Shown here: positions 18,310 through 28,470 of the stretch, piece by piece
How the letters are laid out: each line of letters opens with the position of its first letter
How positions within the stretch are numbered: the first letter of the stretch is position 1
Assembly: GCF_003367475.1 (NCBI RefSeq)
Contig: NZ_QRHA01000013.1
Location: 19,661-83,660 of the forward strand
From: Alteromonas aestuariivivens
GTDB lineage: Bacteria > Pseudomonadota > Gammaproteobacteria > Enterobacterales > Alteromonadaceae
Direction of reading: 5' to 3'
Length of the DNA: 64,000 nucleotides
The notes under the pieces: generated by a model
What the model was told of the DNA's origin: nothing
The model's input: only the letters and a program-made list of their open reading frames with translations
Database searches by the model: none
Translations under genes and position numbers: made by a program

Positions 18310-19638
18310 CTAGAGAATAAAGCGACTGAGATCTTCGTTTTCAACCAGTGACTCAAGATGGCTGTTAACGTAGTTATCGTCAATAACAAAGGATTCGCCC
18401 TGTTTTTCCGAGGCGCTGAAGGAAATCTCTTCCATCAAGCGCTCCAAAACCGTATGCAAACGCCGGGCACCAATATTCTCCGTGCGCTCATTGACCTGCC
18501 AGGCCGCTTCTGCAATCCGTTGGATACCGGATTCAGTAAACTCAACAGACACACCTTCGGTGGCCATTAACGCTCGATACTGCTCCGTCAACGAGGCATT
18601 GGGCTCCGTCAAAATGCGTTTAAAGTCAGCCACTTCTAATGCAGCCAGTTCCACCCGAATGGGTAAACGGCCCTGCAGTTCCGGGATCAGATCCGAAGGC
18701 TTGCTCATCTGGAAAGCCCCAGAAGCAATAAACAGAATGTGATCGGTTTTTACCATTCCGTGTTTGGTGCTAACGGTAGAACCTTCAACCAGAGGCAGCA
18801 AATCCCGTTGCACACCCTCCCGGGACACATCGGCAGAGGTGTTGCCCTCACGCTTGCAAATCTTGTCGATTTCGTCGATAAACACAATGCCGTGCTGCTC
18901 AACCGACTCGATGGCTTTATCTTTCAGATCTTCCTGGTTTACCAGCCGGGCAGCCTCTTCTTCAACCAGCAGCTTCTTGGCGTCTTTGATCTTGAGCTTT
19001 TTCTTCTTTTTCTGTGAGCCGGACAAATTCTGAAACATGCTCTGCAACTGGTTGGTCATGTCTTCCATACCAGGAGGTGCCATAATCTCTACACCAACCT
19101 GCGGTAACGACACATCTATTTCAATTTCCTTGTCGTCCAAATCACCTTCCCGCAGCTTCTTGCGAAAATTCTGACGGGTTCCCCGGTCCTCCACTTCTTC
19201 CTTTTGTCCCCAGACATTTTCCGGCGGTGGGATAAGTGCATCCAGAATACGCTCTTCCGCCGCTTCTTCTGCCCGATACTTAACTTTGGCCATCTCCCGC
19301 TCTTTGGTCATTTTGACAGCGATGTCAGCCAGATCACGGATGATTGATTCAACCTCTTTACCGACATAGCCCACTTCGGTAAATTTTGTTGCTTCCACCT
19401 TGATAAAAGGCGCATTGGCGAGCTTGGCCAGCCGGCGGGCAATTTCAGTTTTACCCACGCCCGTTGGGCCGATCATCAGGATGTTCTTGGGAGTCACTTC
19501 CTGACGCAACTCTTCGGGAAGTTGCATACGCCGCCAGCGATTACGCAATGCAATGGAAACCGCACGTTTTGCGTCCTGTTGACCGATAATATGGCGGTCC
19601 AGCTCATGAACAATTTCTCTTGGTGTCATTTCAGACAT
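18310..19638 (-). CDS. hslU: HslU, ATPase subunit of the HslVU protease
   Basis: HslU is the AAA+ hexameric unfoldase that feeds substrates into HslV. It has 442 residues (E. coli 443), with N-terminal [16 protein letters not shown], Walker [10 protein letters not shown], the family GYVGKEVES pore-loop region, Walker B FIDEIDKI, sensor arginine in NIGARRLHT and the extreme C-terminal SRFIL that docks into HslV. The I-domain is charged and lysine-rich ([11 protein letters not shown]). The start is ATG 19638 with AAGGG upstream. It follows hslV by 57 bases in one heat-shock operon. Confidence 0.98.
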   Translation of the reverse strand: MSEMTPREIVHELDRHIIGQQDAKRAVSIALRNRWRRMQLPEELRQEVTPKNILMIGPTGVGKTEIARRLAKLANAPFIKVEATKFTEVGYVGKEVESIIRDLADIAVKMTKEREMAKVKYRAEEAAEERILDALIPPPENVWGQKEEVEDRGTRQNFRKKLREGDLDDKEIEIDVSLPQVGVEIMAPPGMEDMTNQLQSMFQNLSGSQKKKKKLKIKDAKKLLVEEEAARLVNQEDLKDKAIESVEQHGIVFIDEIDKICKREGNTSADVSREGVQRDLLPLVEGSTVSTKHGMVKTDHILFIASGAFQMSKPSDLIPELQGRLPIRVELAALEVADFKRILTEPNASLTEQYRALMATEGVSVEFTESGIQRIAEAAWQVNERTENIGARRLHTVLERLMEEISFSASEKQGESFVIDDNYVNSHLESLVENEDLSRFIL

Positions 19639-19695
19639 GGAAAACCCTTTTGTAAACTGGGTACGGAAAAGCCCCTACCCGGGCCTGAGCCCAAA

Positions 19696-20220
19696 TTAAT
19701 AATCCAACACTTCTACGGTCTGGTTATGGTTGGTGAATACACAGATGTCACCGGCAATACTAAGACTCTTTTCGGCAATCTCACGGGCAGAAAGTTCGGT
19801 GTTATTCAGCAGTGCTGTGGCGGCAGCCTGGGCGTACGGTCCGCCGGAACCAATAGCGATCAGATCCTGTTCCGGTTGTACCACATCACCGTTGCCAGTA
19901 ATTATGAAAGATGCGGTTTCGTCTGCCACTGCCAGCAGTGCTTCGAGCCTTCGTAACATACGATCGGTTCGCCAGTCTTTGGCCAGTTCCACAGCAGCCC
20001 GGGTAAGATGCCCCTGATGCGCTTCAAGCTTACTTTCAAAACGCTCAAACAAAGTAAACGCATCCGCCGTGCCGCCGGCAAATCCGGCTATGACTTTGTT
20101 GTGATAAAGACGACGAACCTTTTTTGCGTTGCCCTTCATTACAGTATTGCCCAGGGAAACCTGGCCGTCACCTGCCATGACCACCTGATTGTTTCTTCTC
20201 ACCGATACGATAGTTGTCAC
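19696..20220 (-). CDS. hslV: HslV, peptidase subunit of the HslVU protease
   Basis: HslV is a proteasome-beta-like threonine peptidase. The 174-residue product begins MTTIVSVRR; removal of the initiator Met would expose the catalytic N-terminal threonine. [11 protein letters not shown] and [10 protein letters not shown] are family hallmarks, as is [13 protein letters not shown]. The start is a GTG at 20220 preceded by GGGAGAG. It is the first gene of hslVU, with a sigma-32-like promoter and leader hairpin upstream. Confidence 0.98.
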   Translation of the reverse strand: MTTIVSVRRNNQVVMAGDGQVSLGNTVMKGNAKKVRRLYHNKVIAGFAGGTADAFTLFERFESKLEAHQGHLTRAAVELAKDWRTDRMLRRLEALLAVADETASFIITGNGDVVQPEQDLIAIGSGGPYAQAAATALLNNTELSAREIAEKSLSIAGDICVFTNHNQTVEVLDY

Positions 20221-20244
20221 AGAACTCTCCCGATTATGGGTAAC

Positions 20245-20271
20245 AGCCCGGGCAAGCCGTTGCCCGGGGCT
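20245..20271 (-). promoter_or_regulatory. Stem-loop in the hslVU 5' untranslated region
   Basis: An 11/12-base GC-rich imperfect inverted repeat (arms about 20245-20255 and 20260-20271, containing GCCCGGGCA) with a four-base loop lies between the putative sigma-32 promoter and the hslV start. E. coli hslVU also has a leader stem-loop, reported to stabilise its mRNA, so a conserved role is plausible. No T-run follows it in the transcript, arguing against a terminator. Confidence 0.6.
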
Positions 20272-20291
20272 AAATTAAATTCGATGAAGCT

Positions 20292-20320
20292 AAAGTGGGG
20301 GGGCATGCGGGATTTTCAAG
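20292..20320 (-). promoter_or_regulatory. Sigma-32 (heat-shock) promoter for hslVU
   Basis: Read on the minus strand: a perfect -35 CTTGAAA (20320-20314), a 13-base spacer, and CCCCACTT (20300-20293), one mismatch from the CCCCATNT -10. The predicted transcript start would give a 5' UTR of roughly 65-70 bases containing the stem-loop. The gene for the cognate sigma factor (rpoH) is in the same window. Confidence 0.8.
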
Positions 20321-20371
20321 CCCCGCGTAAATGCCAATTTGCCTCCGGTTTAGTGAAACCCGGATTGAGGT

Positions 20372-20950
20372 TTAGAGATTCCAATACCAGATTTGGCAAT
20401 CAGAGATGTTCACCTTGCGCAGTGTATGTTTGGCTCGTTCTGCGTCGCGTTTGGAGTCGAATGGCCCCAGGATCACCCTGAACCAGTCACCGCTGGTTCC
20501 TGAACTCAGGCGGATCTGTGCTTCCAGACCCTGGAAAGCAATTTTGGCTTTCATTTCATCGGCCTGCGCACGAGTTCGGAACGAAGCACATTGCAACAGA
20601 TAGCGCTTGTCAGACTGCTCCAGTTCTTCCACTTCCACTTCCACCTCGTAACCCGGCAGAGTTTTGATGTATTCCCACTCCTCTTCAGGCAGTTCAGGTA
20701 ATTCTTCCTGCTGCGGCGCCTGAGTAATGGACGCTGGGGCATCCGCCTGTGTCCTGGAAGCCCCATTAATCGACCACAAAAAGTATCCCAGGCCCGATGC
20801 CAGCAACAATACAACCACTAACCTCATCCACGGAACGGGAGGCCGGGCCGGCCCTGTGTTCCGTGGCGATTGTCTGGACTTAGTCTGTGGCTTTCTTTTA
20901 TTTTTATTTTGTGGCGCACGACCACGAGAAACATAATCACGTTGAGCCAT
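20372..20950 (-). CDS. SPOR-domain cell-division protein, FtsN-like
   Basis: A 192-residue bitopic inner-membrane protein: basic, proline/lysine-rich cytoplasmic N-terminus (RDYVSRGRAPQNKNKRK), one transmembrane helix (LVVVLLLASGLGYFLWSI), an acidic glutamate-rich linker, and a C-terminal SPOR domain (YLLQCASFRTRAQADEMKA to WFRVILGPF) that binds denuded septal peptidoglycan. Position between priA and hslVU matches ftsN in E. coli and the SPOR gene of pseudomonads. It is shorter than E. coli FtsN (319), so full FtsN function is probable but not proven. Confidence 0.85.
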   Translation of the reverse strand: MAQRDYVSRGRAPQNKNKRKPQTKSRQSPRNTGPARPPVPWMRLVVVLLLASGLGYFLWSINGASRTQADAPASITQAPQQEELPELPEEEWEYIKTLPGYEVEVEVEELEQSDKRYLLQCASFRTRAQADEMKAKIAFQGLEAQIRLSSGTSGDWFRVILGPFDSKRDAERAKHTLRKVNISDCQIWYWNL

Positions 20951-21067
20951 ATACGGGCACTCATTCCCATTTGAATACTAATCGGATTTTTGCGCTGCCA
21001 AGTGTAACCGGAACACTCGCAAATTGCTGCTTACTCTTTCAGCAACGAAGCATCTTTAACACTCCAG

Positions 21068-23236
21068 CTAGCTAAAATCCGTCGGGTCCACATCGACCGA
21101 CCAGCGCACTCGAGCTGCCAGTGGCAGAGCTGTGACAGCAGGCAGACACCGATGCAGTAAACGATGCAAAGGCCCGCGTTGACCGGATTGCAATATTAAT
21201 ATAAAACGGAATCGTCCCTGGCGCTTTTCCAGCAATGAGGGCATGGGCCCCAGGCGCTGCACCTCAGCTTCGCCATCGGTCAGACTCCGCACTTGGCACA
21301 GGAAATCATAGGCCTGCTCTGCCTGAATGGCCTCGGCCCGAAAAGCAACCTGGGACTGAAATGGGGGCAGACCTGAACACTGCCGCTCAAGCAAACCGTG
21401 ACGGGCAAAATGAGCATACCCGTTATTGACCAGATCCTGCAACAAGGGATGCTGGGGATTGTGTGTCTGCAGCCACATCTCCCCGGGCTTGCTGGCTCTT
21501 CCAGCACGGCCTGCCAGTTGGGTTACCAGTTGCGCAAGCTTTTCAGCCGCACGAAAGTCCGCACTAAAAAGCGCCCCATCGCAATCCACCACCACTACCA
21601 GGGTAACGTGGGGAAAGTGATGGCCCTTAGAAAGGATCTGTGTCCCTATCAACAGCTGGAATTTCTGCTGGTTGATGGCCTCCAGAATACCATCCAGCTT
21701 GTCCTTGCCTCTCACCGAATCACTGTCAATGCGCACTTGCGGCGCATTGGGGAACAACCGGCTCAGCCCCTGCTCCAGTTGCTCAGTGCCAACTCCGGCG
21801 GTGACCAGTTCGTTACTATGGCAATGACCACACTGCCGGGGGACTGGTTTTACCGCACCACAGTGGTGGCAATGCAGCCGCTGGTGAGCACGGTGCACAG
21901 TAAACGGTCGTTCACATCTCTGGCAGGTAACGGTATCGCCACAATGGTGGCACAATAATGCTGGCGCATACCCCCGACGGTTCACAAACACCAGTACTTG
22001 GTTGCCCTGCTCCAGATGCTGGCGCATCACTGTCAGCATTCCCTCCGCAAGGCCATAATTAATAGGCTGGTCACGAATATCGAGTATATGCTGTCTCGTG
22101 GTCTGAGCTCCGCCTGCACGCCTGGTAAGTTGCAGGTGCCCGTACCTTTTGGTCAACGCATTGTTGAGGGATTCCAGCGAGGGCGTCGCAGAACCCAGCA
22201 CCAGCGGTAAATTCTCAGCCTGCGCACGCCTTACCGCCAGATCACGGGCGTGATAGCGCAACCCGTCCTGTTGCTTGAACGACTCATCATGCTCTTCATC
22301 CACAATCAGCATGCCCGGCCGGCACAATGGCGTGAATATCGCTGAGCGGGTCCCAATAATAATTCCAAGCTCTCCATCTTTTGCCTGCTGCCAGACTCTG
22401 AGACGAGCACTGTCACTAAGCTGAGAATGCAGCACTCCCACTTCGATGCCAAACCGGTTTCGAAACCGGTTCACCGTTTGTGGAGTGAGGCCGATTTCCG
22501 GCACCAGAATGAGCACCTGTTTGCCCGACTTGAGAACCGGTTCAATGGCTTGCAGGTACACTTCCGTTTTGCCACTTCCGGTCACGCCTTCCAGCAAAAA
22601 AGGAGCAAAACGATTGGCCGACTGGTTTATGGCGGTAATAGCCAGCGCCTGTTCGCTATCCGGAACAGGTTGGCCATTTGGATTGAGATTCTGTTGCCAG
22701 TCCTGCGGCTCAACAGCCTTATCAAACGCAACAATAAGCTGTTTTTCAAGCAAGGCATTAATCACTGCCGGGGAAAAACTGGCTTTGAGTTGCACTGCAT
22801 TTTGAGCGCCGTCGCGCAGATGCTCCAGACAGGCGAGTTGTCTGTGAGCCCGCTTTAGCGCTGTACGTTGTTCGGCCAGCTCGCAGTTCAACCGATAGCA
22901 GGTTTCCGGTTCAGGTTCACAGGGCACCCCCTGGCGCAGTTTTACCGGTAACATGGTATGCAGCACCTCGCCCACAGGATGGTGATAATATTGTGACAGC
23001 CACAGCCCCAGCCTTAGAAGGGTGCCGTTCAGTACCGGATGTTCATCAAGAATTTCAGCAATGTCTTTGAGCTTGCCCGATGCTTGCACTGCCGACGCCT
23101 CTCCTACCACAATGCCAACCAGGCGGCGATTTCCAAATGGCACCAACACCCTTACCCCCGGCTGCAATTTAATGGGAGCCCGGTAGGTAAAAGATTGTCG
23201 AAGCGGAACGGGAACGGCTACGTCTGTCAGTACCAT
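21068..23236 (-). CDS. priA: PriA, primosomal replication-restart helicase
   Basis: PriA is a 3'-to-5' helicase that reloads the replisome at stalled forks. The 722-residue product has the N-terminal DNA-binding domain (VAVPVPLRQSFTY, VPFGNRRLVGIV), Walker A LEGVTGSGKTEVYL, DEEH box VDEEHDESFKQQ, and the zinc-binding module with repeated CxxC pairs (CHHCGDTVTCQRC, CHHCGAVKP, CGHC). Helicase motifs IGTQILSKGHHFP and QLAGRAGR follow. I chose ATG 23236 (MVLTDVAVPVPL) because it matches the family N-terminus; a TTG at 23275 would add 13 residues. Confidence 0.96.
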   Translation of the reverse strand: MVLTDVAVPVPLRQSFTYRAPIKLQPGVRVLVPFGNRRLVGIVVGEASAVQASGKLKDIAEILDEHPVLNGTLLRLGLWLSQYYHHPVGEVLHTMLPVKLRQGVPCEPEPETCYRLNCELAEQRTALKRAHRQLACLEHLRDGAQNAVQLKASFSPAVINALLEKQLIVAFDKAVEPQDWQQNLNPNGQPVPDSEQALAITAINQSANRFAPFLLEGVTGSGKTEVYLQAIEPVLKSGKQVLILVPEIGLTPQTVNRFRNRFGIEVGVLHSQLSDSARLRVWQQAKDGELGIIIGTRSAIFTPLCRPGMLIVDEEHDESFKQQDGLRYHARDLAVRRAQAENLPLVLGSATPSLESLNNALTKRYGHLQLTRRAGGAQTTRQHILDIRDQPINYGLAEGMLTVMRQHLEQGNQVLVFVNRRGYAPALLCHHCGDTVTCQRCERPFTVHRAHQRLHCHHCGAVKPVPRQCGHCHSNELVTAGVGTEQLEQGLSRLFPNAPQVRIDSDSVRGKDKLDGILEAINQQKFQLLIGTQILSKGHHFPHVTLVVVVDCDGALFSADFRAAEKLAQLVTQLAGRAGRASKPGEMWLQTHNPQHPLLQDLVNNGYAHFARHGLLERQCSGLPPFQSQVAFRAEAIQAEQAYDFLCQVRSLTDGEAEVQRLGPMPSLLEKRQGRFRFILILQSGQRGPLHRLLHRCLPAVTALPLAARVRWSVDVDPTDFS

Positions 23237-23500
23237 ACTGTTTTGATTCAATACCACATTGTTAATTGAGCCCAAAGTCTCTGTTTAAGCCGGGGAACGC
23301 TGTTCGGACACAACAGCCATCTGTGCGCAAACCATGCTCAAATAATCACCACAAAGCCCTTGATCGGAAAGGCATCATACATTAATATGCGCGCCTCTTT
23401 ACGGCAAGGCCGGAAACCGGACTTGCATTGAACTTAAGTTGCGTATGGTGTTCAGCTTCGGGCTGGATAGCGATACGGCCTTATTTTTTTGAGGTAATCC

Positions 23501-23713
23501 ATGAAACAAGGTATCCACCCGGAATACAACGAAATTACTGCATCATGTTCTTGCGGTAACGAAATCAAAGTGCGCTCAACCATGGGCAAAGACATCAATT
23601 TGGACGTATGTTCAAGCTGTCACCCGTTCTACACTGGTAAGCAACGTAACGTTGACACCGGTGGTCGTGTTGACCGCTTCAAGAAGCGTTTCGGTGCACT
23701 GGGCAAAAAATAA
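23501..23713 (+). CDS. rpmE: 50S ribosomal protein L31 (zinc-binding form)
   Basis: A 70-residue L31, starting [14 protein letters not shown], with the four cysteines of the zinc-containing C+ type (CSC near residue 16 and CSSC near residue 37), then HPFYTGKQ and RVDRFKKRF. It sits divergent from priA, as in many gammaproteobacteria. GAGGT precedes the ATG. The 23400-23500 leader could hold an L31 autoregulatory element, which I cannot establish by eye. Confidence 0.97.
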   Translation: MKQGIHPEYNEITASCSCGNEIKVRSTMGKDINLDVCSSCHPFYTGKQRNVDTGGRVDRFKKRFGALGKK

Positions 23714-23730
23714 GCCTCGTCCCGATTCGT

Positions 23731-23760
23731 CAAAAAAGCGCCTTTTCGGCGCTTTTTTTG
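23731..23760 (+). terminator. Rho-independent terminator of rpmE
   Basis: Stem AGCGCC/GGCGCT (23737-23742 and 23748-23753) with loop TTTTC is flanked by an A-run and followed by seven T residues, 24 bases after the rpmE stop. Confidence 0.88.
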
Positions 23761-24154
23761 TGTCTGCCTCAAAATACATTTCAGCTATACCCCCTTCATC
23801 ACTCATAACTCTTATAAATGATGAACATTGCGATACAGCGTTAGATGAGCGGCACTGGAATGGCTACATTATTTGTTAGAGCGAATGACAACAGGTACTC
23901 ACCCAGGCGGTGCGTCTGCCGGTTGTGTATGACTTAAAACCGAACGGTCTAAGATGCGTCCCCCTGATCAGATATGCTCGGTGAATGCTGCATGGTACAG
24001 TGTGTATGGGCTAAGGTTAGTAAAAAACTGCCCTGGATTTTTTCCTGCCTGCATGCCCCGGTAAGCTCAACTGACCTTACCCGATGTCTGTTCGGCCCAG
24101 TCAGGCTGGCAGCGCAGACGTATGTACCCTACACAATAAAGGACACTTGCAATA
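23761..24154. other. Non-coding gap before malic enzyme
   Basis: About 390 bases between the rpmE terminator and maeB. Small ORFs here have no recognisable features or ribosome-binding sites. It presumably carries the malic enzyme promoter and leader; no operator was recognised. Confidence 0.4.
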
Positions 24155-25396
24155 ATGTCAGACTTAAGACAACGCGCCCTCGACTATCACGCCCACCCCA
24201 CGCCGGGAAAAATACGTGTTGAACTGTCCAAGCCCGCCGACAGTGTCGACGACCTGGCGCTCGCATACAGCCCTGGAGTAGCAGAGCCGGTCCGGGAGAT
24301 TGCCGAAGACCCTGATGCCGCCTACCGTTATACCGCCAAAGGAAATATGGTTGCGGTTATCAGCAATGGCACGGCCATTCTTGGCCTGGGTAATCTGGGC
24401 CCGCTGGCTTCCAAGCCGGTTATGGAGGGCAAAGCCCTGCTGTTCAAACGCTTTGCCGGTCTGGATGCCATCGACATTGAAGTAAAACACCGTACAACGG
24501 AAGAATTCATCAATACCGTAGCAAACATCGCCGATACATTCGGCGGCATCAACCTGGAAGATATCAAAGCCCCGGAATGCTTTGAAATTGAGCAGGAACT
24601 GATAAAACGCTGCAAGATCCCGGTGTTTCATGATGACCAGCACGGCACGGCCATTGTTACCGCAGCGGGCATGCTGAATGCGCTCGAGATTCAGGGCAAG
24701 CAGGTAGAAAAAGCCAAAATAGTGTGCATGGGCGCCGGTGCTGCTGCTGTAGCTTGCATGGAGTTGCTGATAAAATGCGGTGCCCAGCGTGAACGCATTT
24801 ATATGCTCGACCGCAAAGGAGTGATCCACACCCGCCGCGATGACCTGACCGAACACAAAAAGCTGTTCGCCAACAATACCGACAAACGCACACTGGAAGA
24901 TGTGATGGACGGTGCAGACATTTTTGTTGGCGTTTCCGGCCCTGATGTATTACCGCCAGAAACACTTAAACTCATGGCTGATAACCCGATTGTGTTTGCC
25001 TGCTCCAACCCTGATCCGGAGATTAAACCGGAGCTGGCACATGAAGTGCGTTCCGATCTAATTATGGCAACCGGCCGCTCCGATTACCCCAATCAGGTAA
25101 ACAATGTACTGTGTTTCCCGTTCATTTTCAGAGGGGCACTGGATGTGCGGGCAACAGCGATCAACGACGAAATGAAAGTTGCTGCGGTTGAAGCATTGCG
25201 GGCCATTTCAAAAGAGCCGGTACCTGAGCAGGTACTAAAAGCAAGCAACTGCACATCACTGGAATTTGGTAAGCATTACATCATCCCCAAACCGATGGAT
25301 CCGCGTTTGTGCGAGCGCATTGCGCGAGCTGTGGCACAGGCTGCTATTGATTCGGGTGTGGCACGCCTGGAGAGTCTGCCACCACAATACGGTTAG
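24155..25396 (+). CDS. maeB: Malic enzyme (oxaloacetate-decarboxylating), short MaeB type
   Basis: The enzyme oxidatively decarboxylates malate to pyruvate, probably with NADP, for anaplerosis and NADPH supply. The 413 residues cover the malic domain (YSPGVAEPVREI, GNMVAVISNGTAILGLGNLG) and the NAD(P)-binding domain (CMGAGAAAVACMELL), with DDQHGTA metal-binding residues. The C-terminal phosphotransacetylase-like domain of E. coli MaeB (759 aa) is absent, as in many short bacterial malic enzymes. Position near priA/rpmE resembles the pseudomonad arrangement. Cofactor choice is inferred. Confidence 0.93.
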   Translation: MSDLRQRALDYHAHPTPGKIRVELSKPADSVDDLALAYSPGVAEPVREIAEDPDAAYRYTAKGNMVAVISNGTAILGLGNLGPLASKPVMEGKALLFKRFAGLDAIDIEVKHRTTEEFINTVANIADTFGGINLEDIKAPECFEIEQELIKRCKIPVFHDDQHGTAIVTAAGMLNALEIQGKQVEKAKIVCMGAGAAAVACMELLIKCGAQRERIYMLDRKGVIHTRRDDLTEHKKLFANNTDKRTLEDVMDGADIFVGVSGPDVLPPETLKLMADNPIVFACSNPDPEIKPELAHEVRSDLIMATGRSDYPNQVNNVLCFPFIFRGALDVRATAINDEMKVAAVEALRAISKEPVPEQVLKASNCTSLEFGKHYIIPKPMDPRLCERIARAVAQAAIDSGVARLESLPPQYG

Positions 25397-25417
25397 CCGA
25401 CAGCAAACCTGAATACA

Positions 25418-25439
25418 AACGCGGGCCGAAGCCCGCGTT
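25418..25439. terminator. Hairpin between convergent maeB and metJ
   Basis: A 9-bp perfect stem AACGCGGGC/GCCCGCGTT (25418-25426, 25431-25439) with a CGAA tetraloop lies between the convergent stops. It lacks a clear T-run, so termination is probable rather than certain. Confidence 0.6.
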
Positions 25440-25467
25440 CGTTCGAATATACCGAAGGCCCATTTTT

Positions 25468-25785
25468 TTACTCTTCCTCCGACTCCGCTTCAATCCCCAT
25501 CGCATGCATTATTTCGCGGGCTTGCGCTGGAATGCGATTCGGGTTGTCCTTGCGTAAATCGTCATCGTTAGGCAGTGGCTGGCCAGTAAAGGCGTGCAAA
25601 AACGCTTCACACAGCAACTCTGAATTAGTGGCGTGACGTAAGTTATTGATCTGTCTCCGGGTACGCTCATCGGTGAGTACCTTGAGCACATTGATCGGGA
25701 TAGATACCGTAACCTTCTTAACCTGCTCACTCTTTTTGCCGTGCTCGGCGTAAGGGTGTATGTACTTACCGTTCCATTCTGCCAT
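25468..25785 (-). CDS. metJ: MetJ, methionine regulon repressor
   Basis: MetJ is a ribbon-helix-helix dimer that represses methionine genes with S-adenosylmethionine as corepressor. The 105-residue product is close to the E. coli protein along its length: [19 protein letters not shown], the DNA-contacting strand [28 protein letters not shown] and HAFTGQPLP. The ATG at 25785 is chosen to match the family N-terminus; the frame extends 17 codons upstream. It is divergent from metF with tandem Met boxes between them, so autoregulation together with metF control is expected. Confidence 0.97.
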   Translation of the reverse strand: MAEWNGKYIHPYAEHGKKSEQVKKVTVSIPINVLKVLTDERTRRQINNLRHATNSELLCEAFLHAFTGQPLPNDDDLRKDNPNRIPAQAREIMHAMGIEAESEEE

Positions 25786-25871
25786 TGGATTTCTCGGACT
25801 ACTGTTTCCTAAGTTATAAACAGAAATTCTAAACAATGTGGCGAAAAGGTCAATTGAGCAGTGTAAACCGC

Positions 25872-25916
25872 TTGACGTCTAGACATATATTCCGTAGTTT
25901 AGACGTCTAAACGTCC
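25872..25916. promoter_or_regulatory. Tandem MetJ operator (Met boxes) between metJ and metF
   Basis: Matches to the 8-bp Met box AGACGTCT occur as TGACGTCT (25873-25880) abutting AGACATAT (25881-25888), and a perfect AGACGTCT (25901-25908) abutting AAACGTCC (25909-25916). MetJ binds such head-to-tail boxes cooperatively. They overlap a possible metF promoter (TTGACG at 25872, 17-base spacer, weak TAGTTT -10). Confidence 0.88.
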
Positions 25917-25930
25917 ATTAGAGTGAGTAA

Positions 25931-26818
<888 letters not shown>

Positions 26819-26931
26819 GACCACGGCGCACCCTGCATCCACAAGGAACGTTTCAGCAAAAAGCGTTTGCCCTGCCAGGCCAAGCAGTTACACTTGCACA
26901 AAGTAAGGGTAATCGTTAAAAGGAATCGCGG

Positions 26932-27816
26932 GTGTTGGACATCAACTGGAAGGAACTCTGGTCTCAAACCTGGCCTCGCATTCGCAGGTTCAGCAAGGTG
27001 TTTGTTGCCCGTTGCCGCAGCGACAACATTGCCGTGTCTGCAGGCCATCTTGCCTACGTCACCCTGTTGTCGCTAGTACCCTTTATCATGGTGACCTTCA
27101 CCATCATGTCTGCATTTCCCGTATTTGCTCAAGCCCGCAGCAAACTGGAGCACTTCATTTTCAACAATTTTGTTCCTACAGCCAGCGATGTGGTGCATCA
27201 GTACATCGGGGATTTTGTCGGCAATGCCTCAGAAATGGGTGCCATTGGTATTCTGTCGTTGCTGTTTGTAGCTTTATTATTGATTTCCAACGTCGATAAG
27301 ACGTTAAACCGGATTTGGCGTACCCCCAGCGATCGCCCTGCCGTGTATACCTTCGCCATTTACTGGATGGTCATAACCCTTGGGCCCCTGCTGATGGGCT
27401 CGAGTGTGGTAGTCAGTTCCTATCTGGTCGGGCTAGCGACATTTGCCGAAGAATACACCCCCGGGCTGGGCACGTTTCTGCTCAAGCTGGTGCCCAGTTT
27501 TACCGCTTTTACGGCGTTTATTATTTTGTACATGCTGGTTCCGAATCGCCATGTGAGAGCCTCGCGGGCCCTCTCCGGAGCCCTGCTCGCAACCATCCTG
27601 TTCGAAGTGACCAAGAAAGGGTTTGCGCTCTACATCACCAACTTTCCGTCCTACCAGATCATTTACGGTGCACTGGCAGTGGTCCCCATTCTGTTTCTGT
27701 GGGTGTATATTTCGTGGATCATTGTACTGCTGGGAGCAGAATTTACCTGTAGCCTGGCAGACGCCTTTGACGAACAGGTAACAGAACAGGACCCCCGGGA
27801 CCTGCCCACAGAATAA
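26932..27816 (+). CDS. yihY: YihY/BrkB family inner-membrane protein
   Basis: A 294-residue polytopic membrane protein of the YihY (formerly 'RNase BN'/BrkB) family, function unknown. About six hydrophobic segments are seen, with the family motifs AGHLAYVTLLSLVPF, NRIWRT and FPSYQIIYGALAVVPILFLWVYISW. The start is GTG 26932 with AAGGA upstream. In E. coli yihY-dtd-yiiD are contiguous; here the same three genes occur in order but with a lipoprotein pair and pip inserted between yihY and dtd. Confidence 0.9.
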   Translation: MLDINWKELWSQTWPRIRRFSKVFVARCRSDNIAVSAGHLAYVTLLSLVPFIMVTFTIMSAFPVFAQARSKLEHFIFNNFVPTASDVVHQYIGDFVGNASEMGAIGILSLLFVALLLISNVDKTLNRIWRTPSDRPAVYTFAIYWMVITLGPLLMGSSVVVSSYLVGLATFAEEYTPGLGTFLLKLVPSFTAFTAFIILYMLVPNRHVRASRALSGALLATILFEVTKKGFALYITNFPSYQIIYGALAVVPILFLWVYISWIIVLLGAEFTCSLADAFDEQVTEQDPRDLPTE

Positions 27817-27818
27817 GC

Positions 27819-28469
27819 CTAATTCTGCATTGCCTGAATGAAGGCGTCTGATTCGGCAATTGCTGAGTTCATTTCACTGATTAGGCTTTGCACATCGTTT
27901 TCGATGGACGACAGTTCCCCCTGCAAGGCACCAATGGCGTTGGCATTGAGGTTATGCTTTAAATACAGCACATTGTCATTAAAAGCCCTGAGTACCGGTT
28001 CCATGCTGTGTTCCGCTTTGCGCATAGTCTGAATCAGGGACTTATAGCGCCCCTGTGTATCCCGAAGCTTCCCGGCACTGGCCCGCTTTAACTCTGCGCT
28101 GTCGTATTGTTCTAACTCTTCGTTCCACTCCTCAAACAAAGCTTCTGCAACACTCTCAATTTTATCAATACGGGAGGATACCTCATCAGCAGCGGCACGG
28201 CTGTCTTCGTACTGATCGTTCAGACGGTTGTAGACCCGCTCCAACTCACCACCATCGTAATTGATCAATGAACTGAACTCTTCCAGCGCCGAACTGAACT
28301 GCTCCTGAGCATCCTCCTGAGATTCCTTGGCTTCCTCAACCCGGTCAACGAGTATGTCGCGTTTTTCTACGCCCACCTGCTCCCAGGCTGCATAGTAGGC
28401 AGACTGGCACCCGCCCAATGTCAGGGCGAACGCCAAAATGCTGGCTGCAATCCAGTTGTGTTGTTTCAT
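27819..28469 (-). CDS. DUF2959 family lipoprotein
   Basis: A 216-residue predicted lipoprotein: signal peptide ending in lipobox LGGC (about residues 21-24), then a strongly charged, largely helical protein rich in Glu/Gln/Ser, with probable coiled coils (VDRVEEAKESQEDAQEQF, AHSMEPV-like helices, SSIENDVQSLISEMNSA). It matches the DUF2959 family of marine gammaproteobacteria, function unknown. The start is ATG 28469, one base after the stop of the small membrane-protein gene upstream, indicating co-translation. It converges on yihY with only 2 bases between the stops. Confidence 0.82.
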   Translation of the reverse strand: MKQHNWIAASILAFALTLGGCQSAYYAAWEQVGVEKRDILVDRVEEAKESQEDAQEQFSSALEEFSSLINYDGGELERVYNRLNDQYEDSRAAADEVSSRIDKIESVAEALFEEWNEELEQYDSAELKRASAGKLRDTQGRYKSLIQTMRKAEHSMEPVLRAFNDNVLYLKHNLNANAIGALQGELSSIENDVQSLISEMNSAIAESDAFIQAMQN

Positions 28470-28470
28470 T

